Positions 52,261 through 63,536 of a stretch of DNA of 64,000 nucleotides are shown piece by piece. The DNA lies in the NCBI RefSeq assembly GCF_000524195.1, contig NW_020170454.1:62001-126000 (forward strand), in the 5' to 3' direction. The number at the start of each line of letters is the position of its first letter. Positions within the stretch are counted from its first letter, which is position 1. The notes beneath the pieces were generated by a model. The model was not told where the DNA came from, did no database searches, and worked only from the letters and a program-made list of their open reading frames with translations. This stretch comes from Echinococcus granulosus (taxonomy: Eukaryota; Platyhelminthes; Cestoda; Cyclophyllidea; Taeniidae). Position numbers and translations under genes: made by a program.

Positions 52261-55200
52261 ATGCAAGACGTAACGTTGGGTTACATGTAGGTGCCTGTCA
52301 TTCTTATTATTTTCCAGTCTGTGTTGTAAATGTGGAACCTCAATTCTTTCAAACCCCACGAATATGTGTGAGGCTTGTCTGGCCTCAGAATGCGATATCA
52401 CTGCGAGCATACCTAAGCAGCACACCATCACCTTCTGTCCTAAATGCGATCGGTAAAGAGCTTTTTTCCCACTAATCTGTCAGGTTTTTTAATCCGCCCT
52501 CACAATGGGTACCAGCGGCTTTAGAATCACCAGAATTACTCTCTATTTGTTTAAAAAGAGTTAAATGCCTTGGGAAGGGTAACAAATTGAAGGAGGCCTC
52601 TTTCATGTATACCGAGTCTCACTCAAGAAAACTTATTATCCAAATTGTACTCCGGGGTGAGGTTGGCGCTAATACGATGGTGGAACAAAAGGCCTATTTG
52701 TACTATACAATGCATCCCCAACAATGCCCTGATTGCACGAGACATGAGGCTAAGGATTATTGGAATGCTTGTGTACAAATCCGACAAAGGGTCGATCATA
52801 AACGAACGCTTTACTATCTAGAGCAGCTTCTGTTACGCAGAAGTGCTCCTCGCAAGTACAACGGTGTGAAGTCTGTGCGAGGTCAGTTTGTTTTCTTTTT
52901 AAGTGCTTCAAATGTCGACTTTCTTACTAAACATACGCTAGTAATAAATGGTACGTATATACCTTGGTGTCCCAGAGCTATTAATTCCTCACTCTGGATC
53001 AATTTTGAACGGCACGTGCAAGGCTCCCATCCCAATATGACTATTTTTTAGGCATTTCTTGTGTTTTCCGGATTTGGGTGGGATTCGTTTACTGAGTATG
53101 CTATTGGATGAAGTGAAACTACTAATTTCCGCACCATGGTTTTCTCCTAGTTATTCGAAATAATGCGTTTGGACGTTTTAAATTCCTCAACTTCGACTAA
53201 TCATTGTCGTCAATGCGCAGTGAAACAGTAATGCAGATTATATGGAGGGACTTTATCGTATTAGCAGTGATGAGGCTTCTCCATTGGTACCTTCTGGACG
53301 ATTTGCTACGGTGGAAATATTGTTCTTTTTGTTGCATATTGGCCACTTACAGAAAGGAAGTTTCGTAATGTGATTTTAAAATATGAATTTTTCGATTATC
53401 ATCTTTGAGCTATTAGCCTATTCCAACGTGATATCAGGCGACTTGATGTAGTCTGTGAAGACGTGTCAAGTCCATATGACGTAGGGCATTGATGTGTTCT
53501 CCACTGTCTTATTTGGTACCCTAACCTTATAGGATGTCGTTTAAAACTAATTCGATTTTAATTTTCCCTTTAAAGCTACAAAAGCTTACTGCACAGGACT
53601 TGGAGGAGAGGTGGACGTGGAAAATACCGACCAGAAATAGTTTAAGATCTGATTTACTTTCACAAAGGCTCTTTTCACGATAATGAATTAGGACGTGTCG
53701 TTGTTGAGGTTCACTTGAAACTAACTTATTAAGATCCTTTAGTAGTGCTTAGTGTATATGGGTCATGTCGTTCGGATCCCCTCTCGATTCGTTATGTGTC
53801 GTGATACAAAAGATGACATGATACCTTTGCCAAGAATTGGAACAATCTTGATGCCCCTCCTGTTGCAACTTTCTGCAAATTACTTTCGTAAACTGTAACT
53901 TTTTTGTGATAGCTCCCAGTCAACAAAAAGTAAAACTTCTCTTTGAATGGGTGCGTGTGTTGTTATCGGTTTAATGTTCGAAATAGCGCTGAAATGGCTG
54001 TCGTAGTGTTCTGGAAGTAAGGCTTATTATTTGCTTACAAGGGGGCTGGGTTACCGATTATGCAAGTAACACGAGCAGAGCGTGACGTCTTAGTCGCAGC
54101 GGATGGGGAAGATCTGCTTATCATTGCTTTCACTCAAAGCGTCGATCATTGTGCCACCTTTTTAATCATGATCTTTAGGTACTTATGTATTAGTTAATTA
54201 AAATAGCCCATGTTAATTAAACTGACTTAATGGTTGTCATTCCTTTCAGGTGGCTTGGACTTTTTCTTTTCTCTACGTTCAGACGCCGTCGCTTTCGTAG
54301 AATACGTCAGTAAGCTCGTCCCTTGCCGGGTGCTGACGTCTCAACAACTTAAGTCCCATGATGTACACAGCAATACCTATAATTACAAATTTACCTTCTG
54401 CCTTGATGTCGTCCCCGTCTGCAAGAATGATGTGGTCTGCCTCCCGAAACAGTTCTCCAGCCGTTTGGGTCTGGCTAACCAAATCCTCCTGGTGAATAGA
54501 ATCACAGACAAGATTCGACTGTTAGATCCCGTCTCCTGCGTCACTAAGGATGTGGATGCCCAGACCTACTATGCAAATCCCTTCACAGCGATATCAAATC
54601 CCCGAAATGTGACGGAGTTCTTCGTGATGGATGTAGAGGGTGAGATTCACGGTAAGACCAAGCCATCGACGTCAGGTGCTGGTGTAGAACAGTTCAGCTT
54701 GAAACCCACTGGCGTTTGGGTAGTTCCGTCGGCCTACTTGGGGATGGAGGGGGAGGATGGCGACCAAGTCTATGCCCGTACTCACCTCGGCCATGTAATC
54801 AAAATTGGGGATTTGGTTATTGGGTAAGTTCTTTAAGCAGGGCTTCCTATGTGGTTTCAAACGAGAGGGGTTATAGGTGTGTCCCATAATAGCGAAAATT
54901 ACAGGTCGTCCACTTCTGTCTTGTACAGGCATGGTATTCTCTTACGTTTACTAATTCATCTCTGATTATGAGAAATGTACAGGATGTATTACAAGTTGAC
55001 GGAGATCTTGTGAGCAAACGCAACATAACATTTTCTTCAGTTCATTTAAAGCAATCTTTGGGGCCTCATAAGCCTTCTTAATTATAGTCTGTAGCAAGTA
55101 ATTATTCCCTTCTTTAGACTGGATCTGAGGAACGCAAACGTAAATCATGTGGAATTTGAGAAAATTCCAGAAGACAAACGACCACAAGTGGTTCTAATTC

Positions 55201-55421
55201 AGCGTCTCTGCCCTTCCTCCGACCGGCAACGATGTCGACGGCACCGAAGACGCATACTTTCGAACGGAGAGAGTGTTGTTGAGACGGTTACTACTGCCAC
55301 CACTGAGGCCGATGCCTTTTCGGCAACGGAGATTGAAGACGGTGATGATGATGATGAGGTGGCCTCAGAATACTCGGACGATGAATACATGGATGCTGAA
55401 GAAGGTAACGCATTCGAGTGA
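52261..55421 (+). CDS. NMD3: 60S ribosomal export protein NMD3
   Basis: NMD3 is the adaptor that links nascent 60S subunits to the export receptor CRM1. Five exons join in frame: 52261-52286, 52318-52452, 52484-52881, 54250-54823 and 55118-55421. They give 478 residues (human 503). Four CxxC zinc pairs are visible: CCKC, CEAC, CPKC and CPDC. Other blocks are YWNACVQIRQRVDHKRT, LYYLEQLLL, HDVHSNTYNYKFTF, YARTHLGHVIKIGDLVIG and DKRPQVVLIQ. The C-terminal tail is strongly acidic (DGDDDDE), where NLS and NES elements lie in the family; I cannot place an NES with certainty. The first two introns are 31 nt each. The ATG is the first in frame after an AG at 52235-52236. Confidence 0.97.
52287..52317 (+). 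other. 31-nt intron in NMD3 (first)
   Basis: Runs from GTAGGTGCCTGTC to TTATTATTTTCCAG and splits an Ile codon (AT|T) just before LCCKCG. It is among the shortest spliceosomal introns one would accept, with strong donor and pyrimidine tract. Confidence 0.85.
52453..52483 (+). other. 31-nt intron in NMD3 (second)
   Basis: Runs from GTAAAGAGCTTTTTT to CTAATCTGTCAG and splits an Arg codon (CG|G) between CPKCD and FFNPP. A CTAAT branch-point-like word lies about 8 nt before the acceptor. Confidence 0.85.
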
Positions 55422-56028
55422 TGAGGTTTGGGTCACTCATGAATCATGTAATTGGCCCCCCTATTTGTGAAAAGCTGTAACTACCCTTTTTGATTTTTGT
55501 ATATGCTTTCCATGTACTGATTTTAGGGGTAGCGGTGGACGCATTAATGGAAACAGGCCAGTGACTGGGTGTGTTCATTTGTCGTATCCTATCTCCAGCA
55601 ATATATCTCCTGAGAGTTGCTACAGACGCACTTGCGTTCTTTTCGTGCGTTAGGGGTGATTTCTCGGGTTCGTTCCATCGCGGTAGCGTTGGTGAGGTGC
55701 GGTACGGGGTTGGGGTCGATTATGTGTCGGGGGTAGCCCTATAAGTGGGCGAGGGAGTCACGCTAAGATGTGACTCCGCCAACCAAGTGAAGGGCTGAAT
55801 TACAGGTTTTGTTAAGTGTAGAGCAATCTGTGCGGTCACTGTGTGGAATGTGTGGAATACTAGTGCGTTTGTAGCAGACATAATATGTATATAAGGTTTT
55901 GCAGAATTAGCTACTTTTATTAGGTATAAGGCAAACGTCTATACACACTTTTTAAGTCTGCCCGGAATGCAGGCGCCACTTTGAAATAGTGTGTGTCTAC
56001 TTACTCTTCAGAGTATTGTTTCGGTATA
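55422..56028. other. NMD3 3' flank and PPP1R11 upstream region
   Basis: Contains the second copy of the GC-rich hairpin repeat (about 55665-55790) and, at 56010-56011, an AG acceptor 17 nt before the PPP1R11 ATG. No other feature is seen. Confidence 0.5.
55665..55790 (+). repeat. GC-rich dispersed repeat with hairpin, copy B
   Basis: Counterpart of 36080-36210 in the same orientation. It contains a perfect 8-bp inverted repeat, GGAGTCAC at 55754-55761 and GTGACTCC at 55770-55777, with an 8-nt loop. It lies about 240 bp after the NMD3 stop. Confidence 0.5.
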
Positions 56029-56626
56029 ATGATGTCAAGCCATGTCATCATCAATGAAGCCTCAGAAACTATTACATCTGATGTGGAAACAAGCCCGGTG
56101 TGCTATTCTTAGTAATACATGGACCTTATTCTTCGTGTTGCCGGTTATCCACTTTTAGTCTATATATATTTTGTTCTTACTTTATTTTTTATTGTTATGG
56201 TGTTAACTCATTTCGTTCTTTCAGGCGCTTGTTTTGCGAAGCCACACAGGAAACCTGGTGGATGGGCAATCCCAACACGGAAGTGGAAGTGAAGATCGTC
56301 GAGGTGTAATTCACTGGGCTCCAGGCACAATTGACAATGAGTATATGGGGAAAAAGAAATCAAAATGTTGTTGTATTTATGAAAAGCCACGCAATTGGGA
56401 TGATCCTTCTTCTAGTTCTTCCTCCGACTCGGACGATAACGATGGTGATTCTCCTAATCCTAGAAGATGCACGGAACACTGCCGTGGCCATACCAAACAT
56501 TGCTTTACAAAAAAAGCCGCCTCTAAACAGGGAGAAATGCAAGCAAACCCTTCTCAGGTTGAAGAAGAACAGGAACAACAGAATGCACCCGTACCTTCAC
56601 CAAATCCCCAAAGCGAGAACTCGTGA
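56029..56626 (+). CDS. PPP1R11: Protein phosphatase 1 inhibitor-3 (PPP1R11)
   Basis: A small intrinsically disordered inhibitor of protein phosphatase 1; the mammalian protein also has E3 ubiquitin ligase activity. Two exons, 56029-56097 and 56225-56626, give 156 residues (human 126). The defining block is HWAPGTIDNEYMGKKKSKCC, followed by CIYEKPRNWDDP (vertebrate [27 protein letters not shown]). A second Cys/His cluster, CTEHCRGHTKHC, matches the family. The PP1-docking RVxF-type motif is weakened to R-G-V-I-H-W. The C-terminal tail is Gln/Glu/Pro-rich. Two ATGs are adjacent and the first is used. Confidence 0.93.
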
Positions 56627-57130
56627 ACCCAATTCCCCCATCCACGCAAACGCGCATATCCACAGATGCTCTTTTTTGTGTCCAATCCATTCGTTGCGGC
56701 ATCGCCTCCCAACTTTTCTTTGCTGTAAATGGAAACCGGTTACTCACCTTCACTTTTTTGAGAGGAGAACCCCCTTTTCTTCCCCAAATATCAGGAAGCC
56801 TACCGCGCAACCATCAAAAAGCCGCTTACACTGCGGACCCAACTATTGAAAGATATGAGCAGTTTAGCTCATTTTAAAGAAAAGTCAGTTAATTTTGCGA
56901 GACGATTTACTTTTAAGGGATGTATAAAGCTCCACGGGAGATGATAATAGTGCTTGTACAAAAATATAAAATACACGGACGGTATTTACAAATGGATAGG
57001 GCGCCGATTATAGCCGATCCTCTAGGTGCCATTCATCCGAAGAATTGCCTGTATCGTCTCGGGGGTTACGCCTTCCCCACCGTGCTCCACCTTCAAATGA
57101 TGATAAAAGGTTGTTTAAAATCGGCTCCAA
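56627..57130. other. convergent 3' region between PPP1R11 and the zinc-finger gene
   Basis: Contains the two 3' UTRs. No canonical AATAAA stands out on either strand, and no other gene is seen. Confidence 0.45.
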
Positions 57131-60100
57131 TCAATACCGGATAAAACGGCGGTGCCTTACATGGTATCGAGCACCACTGGGGGTTGTGATGAGACAAACA
57201 GTTGGCGAAATATTCGAAACGTATATCTGTTGTGGAGCTGATTCAGTACCAGTAAGAGAAGCCACGGCGACGGTGTCTGACAAATTATTGTTGGCTTCGC
57301 CGCCGCTCGCGTCTGATTCCGTTGAGAGAGAAACTAGCTGACCCGTTGGACGGTGGAAAATCCGTCCGGTACCTGCCTCCATTGCCAAATCACTTAATGC
57401 TCCCGACTCAAAAATAACGGGGATAAACGCGCCACTCGTAATCCAGTCATCGGGTATGGGGTGTCCTACTCCCTCAGCTTGAAGGTAGAACTGAGGTAGG
57501 AAAAGCAAATGTAGATAAATGATATTTAACCGTGCAAAATCTAAGACAAAACCTAATTCAAGCTCACATTCTGCTCCGCTGGGATATTTGGTTCCGAATC
57601 GCGCTTCTCCTCCTCTGTGGGATCGGGAGCTAAAATAGGCTCTGAATCTTCTTCCTCTTCATTACGTCGAGTATTCTCAAAAATCGTCTGAGCTGGTTGG
57701 ACCTGTTCGCCAGTGGTGATTAACGCTCGTTTTGGGAGAGGATCTGACCGACGTAAAGGCTTTTTTGGAGTTGAAGGGACTGATGCTGATTGTTCTCGCT
57801 GTACTGATCCGTATCGGCGTGGAAGGTAGTCTTTAGAGAGAGGGGAGACTGGTTTATATCGGCCAGTCTCTACACCCAGAACAGATGCTGCTGACTGATC
57901 ATTTACCTGAACGAAAGCGCGCTATATTCATTTTGATGGATAGATGACAGCAAAATATGTAGTAGACAACTCACTTGAATACAGCCGTCCTGATAGACTA
58001 ATTTCGTCAATTCGAATTTGGAGGGGTTTTCAGTCACAATGGATTTGGCTGGAGAGGTGTTAGACGTTGTCACAGACTCTGGCTCCTGACTGTTAGCGTC
58101 ACAGCTTACTGCTTCTGAAGACGAAAAGAACAGGACGCCATTCCCAGAACTCTTTAGAGTCGAGCCAAATAACATTTCTAATTTTGACCTACCTGCCAAT
58201 TTTCTTCGTTTTTTCATTCGCAGATATCGCCGGCGCTTTACAGAGGCTGGCGCCGGCCTACCACACATAATTACAGCCTCTTCCTCATCCGTTTCCAATT
58301 CTTCTGGGACTCTTTTTACATCAACGCAGGTAACTCCGGCTACCTCTACATGCTTGCCGAAAAACTCTCGGAATCGATCAACGAATCCGAGGTATTCCGT
58401 AAGGACGGAGGGTATTTCCGGAGGTGAAGGGGATGTTCTAGAACGACCTTCAGGAGGAGACGAGGAGATTGTGGCTTCAGTTCGAAGGAATAGATAGTCC
58501 CACAGAGACACCGCTTTTGCCACCTTTGGAGCTGCAATATCGGCAATATCTTCAGGAGTAGCCTTTTCCAACGCCTTTAAGAGACAAGAAGAGAGTAGCT
58601 ACAAAAGTCTGCATTACCGGTTTGTAACGCATAAATGGTAGTAAAGGGAGACAAACCTCTTTGAGGCGGTTGCGCCGGCGAAGGGCGGAGAGGGCGGGAT
58701 CAGACCAGGGACCGACGCGTTTTACGTCACCATTCGGATTGTGTTTAAGCATTTTGTGTCGAGAGAGACCGGCTCGTGTGGAAAATGACTTTTCGCATTT
58801 ATCACAATCGAATCCCAATGACGCTGAAATGCGGACGAAAAAAGGTAACAATCAATTTGCACCAACCAACCGAGTAGAGGCGCTCAATGTAATTAAAGCT
58901 TACTAATTTTTTTATTGTCCCCACTATCTCTATCCGAGTTCGAATCCATTCCACCGTCATAGTCGGAGTAACCGACGTTAGAATCGTCGTCCGAGGGATC
59001 ATTCATGCCATTTCCACCGTCCCGCATTTCCTCCTCGTTGTCCTTCAAATCTTCCAACCGCAGATGCTTGTAGTCCTTAATCTATTTGAAGCCCAATGCA
59101 ACACAGCAAGGAATGAATTGCAGACACCACATTACCTTGCAAATATGCCTTGGAACAAGCGGTCGGTTACAAGCTTGAACAGACGCTTAGGTTTTTACTT
59201 TTAGTCCTATTAATATCTTGATCATGAGCACGATAGGAAATTCGATGCTATGGACCAAAAACTTCGGCAAGGTGCGTTGCTATTGCATGGCGATCACCTC
59301 ATACCTCTACCTATTAGTCAAGTAATCAGAAATGATTTTGAGTCAATTTAGAATTGCAGCACAAATGTAAATCTTTTTAGTGAATTCATAAGTTGAATTT
59401 AAAAACCAAACTACAGCTAAGAAAAATTCAACTTTGTGAAGGCATGGGTAATGGTTTCAAAGAAAGGAAAAACTTGTCTTCAATGGGCCCCCACGATACG
59501 GAAAATGAATACAAACTCGCGGCAGGTGATATGGTAGCAGGTAAATCCAGTTCAAACAAGCGATAACTCAGGCCTACGACCACAATCGGCAAGATAGTTG
59601 AAGTCAATAGAAAAATCCCAAACAAATAAGGTGTACAAATTTCCTGTAAAGTGAAGGAAAAGTAGCGGTATCTAGAAATACTCATGAAAAGACTTTAAAA
59701 ATGAAAAAGGCAAAGCAAAACAATGTCAGCCACCCAAATGCAAAGCGAATGAGGCTAATTAAAGCTGCTCTTTATAACCCTTCGAGAGTAAAATGAAAAA
59801 ACCAAATAAATAGGTGTTCAAAAAGTAAAAAGAAGATTACCAGATACTTGGGTGGTTTGGAGACCCTCCCGGCGGCAAGTTGGTCATTATTGGAGGTAAC
59901 AATGGGAGCCTTTTTCCGAATGATGGGAAAAGGCAAAACCTCTTCAATGGGTAGATCGGGCTCAAAATCAGGATCCTCCTCCTCTGCAGTCTTGTTCTTC
60001 CGACCCGGACGACGCCCACGCCGACGCTTTGCAATGCCGTCTTGTGAGGGAGCCAAACTAGAATGGCTACCAGCCTCACTGTATGCTTTCTCAGACTGGT

Positions 60101-60542
60101 CTCGCTGCCGATTTTGCTGAGACTTCGTATGCGCGTGTTCAAGTCGAAGAACAATTCGTCTATTCGCATTCCGATTGTGAAAGCAAAACACACTGGGGCC
60201 GTCCTTGCTCTGCTCTACGAGAGCATCATTGGCCAGAATCTCAATAATTTGATGGAGACTGGAATCCTTAATCTTCTGTGTCGTAATGAACCGATCGCCC
60301 TGCTGAATGAGCCGGAGAGGATTTTTGTTCGAACAAACAGGCGCCTTTGGGTTTGAAGGAACCATTCTGTCATTAATCTTCCGAACAGCGTCCAAGTCAA
60401 CTGCCTCCAAATCGTTGGTTTCAAGCAACACTATCTGCTGCTGATATTGTTGCGGCTGCTGCTGCTGGGTAACTTCGAAGGAAGAGGAGGAGGGGTCCAC
60501 GTATTCATAGGTTGGTGGTACATAATCCGAAGTTTGGTACAT
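57131..60542 (-). CDS. single C2H2 zinc-finger nuclear protein, possibly ZNF839-like
   Basis: Six exons in coding order join in frame: 60542-59841, 59081-58904, 58823-58657, 58574-57975, 57906-57568 and 57490-57131. They give 781 residues. Order: Gln-rich N terminus (about 25-40), a basic patch RRRGRRPGRKNK (about 170-185) suggesting DNA binding or an NLS, GRVSKPPKYL at the end of exon 1, an acidic Asp/Ser/Gly stretch, and one C2H2 finger (FDCDKCEKSFSTRAGLSRHK, ending MLKH, about 297-320). After the finger come a helical segment with VSLWDYLFL, a second basic patch VKRRRYLRMKKRRK, and disordered acidic sequence. One finger plus a GRVS-RPPK-type motif recalls ZNF839, but this is from memory and weak. 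Function is unknown. Confidence 0.85.
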
Positions 60543-61376
60543 TATCTATAAAAGACTACTTTGGGATCATATTCAATAATCCACCAAAGACAACTAAACT
60601 AGAGGAGGTGGACAATAAAACGGACAGGGAAAGAGATTGTTTGCTTAAAAGTTGATTGTGCAGATTCAAAGGCAATAGCGCGAGTAAGATTCATCGCTAA
60701 TTTGAATTAAATACCGCTTCACCATGAAAAGGCATCCTGTTAATATGCAGATAGGACAATATCAAATGCTGGAATATTCATCTAGATAATTATCAATAAG
60801 TGTGCGAAACCAGAACAAAGTGCATTTGGGGACTGAAAATAAACACGTAGGGAGGACACCAAAAGATAAGCATCAAATGCCCACCTGCCACTAAAATAAT
60901 AAAATCACGAAAAGTAACCTCGAGTGAAGCACAAGGCGAACTCGCATAACAAAACTCGCTCAACGACAAATTTCGAGATGTCTGCTATGAAGAGACGCAG
61001 TTAAACAAATTTTCAAACCCGTAAAATGAATAAAAAAGTAAAATCCGTAGCTTGTTTTTTTATTATTGAAACAAAAAAACTAAAACACACGAGGTGAAAT
61101 ACACTGCAGAAACCACTAACTTCAGAACAACAGAACCCTACCTCAGTTCTGGCCATATGAACTCAAAAGGGGAGCTATTACTCCCCCTCTCCCATCTCAG
61201 AGGCCAGAACTTCCAATTGCTAGACCCTCCATCAACCCACCCGTCAGCGCAACCTCCGCCAGACCCGACCCCCACAACACTGCGGGCAATAACTCGGAAA
61301 GCCTCACATGACCCCAGATACATTATAACTAGTCATGCAAATCACTCCATACAAAACAATCAAAATAGAACAAATG
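60543..61376. other. zinc-finger gene upstream region and HLCS 3' UTR
   Basis: An acceptor-like CTTTTATAG lies 3 nt before the zinc-finger ATG. The HLCS poly(A) signal lies at 61059-61064. A plus-strand frame at 61094-61516 overlaps the HLCS last exon in antisense and is not supported. Confidence 0.5.
61059..61064 (-). terminator. candidate HLCS poly(A) signal (AATAAA)
   Basis: Canonical hexamer on the minus strand, about 313 nt after the HLCS stop codon. Confidence 0.45.
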
Positions 61377-63536
61377 TTAGGGAGCGCCACGTGAAATCAC
61401 ACTCCCAGCCATCATGTCGATCGAGTTTCCATTTGGATGAAGAACGATCTCTTCATTATTTTCACTCAAGACGCGCAGATACCCGAATCCATCAACGCCA
61501 ACCACAGTGCACTTGATCTCCCGACCGTCCTCAAAAACCTTCAGCTGCTGATCCCTACATTCACCAAAAAAGAATGAAAATGAGTTACCCCCTATTACAA
61601 TCGACCCATTATTTCACAACTCTAAACACTCACTTGTGCATCCAAGCCGATGTATACAATTCCTCTATCTCCTTCGAACCACAGCATTCGAAGCGGTTGA
61701 TGAGATTCTCAAGGTGATATAACGTCCGACCAACCACTGTAGCCACTGACGGGAGCACCGCATTCGAGTCCCCACTGCCGACTTTTATTAAATCATGCAA
61801 ACAGGTGGTCGGCTTCGAATTGGCCACATTCACACCGATGCCTAGTTCAAATTAGTACAATAAACCCTCCACCTTACCTACCAGGCATCGCACCTCGCCT
61901 GGATCTGTGCACGTGGCACTAGCGAGAACTCCTGAAATCTTCGTACAGGTGTTTGAAGTCTTGTCGACAGCATACACATCATTTGGCCATTTGACTCGCA
62001 CTTCCAGATTAGACGATTTATTAGCCTAAAACAATAACCATAGGTCAATGCAGTTATAAGAAAAAAACACAAAAAGTACGGTATGATGGCTTTTGAGCCA
62101 TTCACCATAAATGACAACTGACATTATCGACAGTTTTACCATGCCAAAGATAGTCCTTCTGCACCCATAAGTTGGAAAGCAGCTCAGAGAAAGGATTGCT
62201 GCGAAGAATGCTAAAATGGCTAGGCTTCAAGGATATTCTACTCCTCAAAAAATGGAATAATCAAACCTTATCCACCCCCAAATCCATCTACTTTCCTATA
62301 GTCCCGATATCGAGTCAACCATATGGCTAAAAAATGTTTGAGACCAAGAAAAATATCACAATTAAGTATATCTTCAACTTCTCGGGCTCTTCACTTTCCG
62401 CGCCTTCGGTTGTCGTCTTCATACTATGGCGTTCTGCCCATACCCACAGCCTTCAGACCTCCATACACTGTTCATTTATCATCTTTCCTACCGCTACATT
62501 GATGGAAGGGGTAAGCACATCCAAACTTGACTCCATCTCCTAGACAGCTAATATAAGCCTCTAAGTCTATGAAGATTCACAATGCAGGGGTCACTGAAGC
62601 CATACCCACTTCCTACATTCAATCAACCTCTTCCGCTTCTTTTTCATTGCCAATAAGGAAGGTGACAACGACAGGAGCGACTTCGGCCTTACATTGTTTG
62701 AAAACCCCGTTATGGATGTGTTGGTGGTATTTACAAGTAGGCAAGAAAGCGGTGCCGCTCCCACCTACCTCATAGCGGGAACAAGGCAGCCAGAATATTT
62801 CGCTAATTGACATGACCCGATGGGGCCACTTTTGTAGTGCGTGCTTTATTAAATGCCGCTACTTTTAGTTAAATGCTTCTGCTAATAAGCTATTGGCAAT
62901 ATGAAATGCAGCCGGTGTGGAGCATCGACACGCATCCAGCAAAACATGTATCAACAGCTCAGACATTGACGATTCAACTACTACTGCTATTAGTTAAGAA
63001 AGATTCCAAAGTCTCATACTTACTCTAGATTCTTCAAGGAGTTCATTTAAAGCTAGGAAAACGGCAAGAGCAGGCAGATGCTGAATCCACGAAAGTAGAT
63101 GCGGTAGATAAAAGGACTGCCTTTCCCTGGAGAACGGTAAGTCAAGATGGGCTGTGAATAAGGCCGCACCACGAGGAGACAACCACTGATTGCCTCTTCG
63201 ACCTATGGAAAACACAGTACTCATTCGGGCAAGATATCAGAGGTTACCAACTCCTGCCGTTTGCATCGCTGAGACAAGCACCAAGCCGGAGTGTTTCGGC
63301 AACTTTGACAGAATTCTGAATTAGTCAGTGATTAGAGTAACGAATTACTTTTGAGAGATGGAGAAGTTCGAGGACATTTCTTCACTCCAGAAAGGATGAC
63401 GACCTAAGCGAGAAGTTTCCTTGAGGGAGGCGAAGTAGTCGGCAAACGAGAAAGCCACCTTGTTCGCATCTGCGGAAATAACCTCCACTTTCGAGGCAGT
63501 TGCATTTGCCAGAAGGCTGATGAGGCATTCGAGAAT
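61377..63536 (-). CDS. HLCS: Holocarboxylase synthetase (biotin-protein ligase), 3' part
   Basis: HLCS activates biotin to biotinyl-AMP and attaches it to carboxylases. Six exons in coding order join in frame: 63536-63349, 63315-63248, 63202-63024, 62025-61878, 61841-61634 and 61554-61377. The 5' exons lie beyond the window, so this is the last ~289 residues, covering the catalytic and C-terminal domains. Key blocks: the nucleotide/biotin loop GVGRRGNQWLSPRGAAL, the catalytic-lysine motif VRVKWPNDVYAVD, KISGVLAS, GIGVNVANSKPTTCLHDLI, and the C-terminal SH3-like LHPNGNSIDMM. The loop reads GRRG where vertebrates have GRGG, closer to bacterial BirA. Confidence 0.95.

Noticed and set aside
52261..56626. 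Possible operon of NMD3 and PPP1R11
   Set aside because: About 600 bp separate the genes, longer than the tight spacing usual for trans-spliced polycistrons. Other same-strand neighbours are even further apart.
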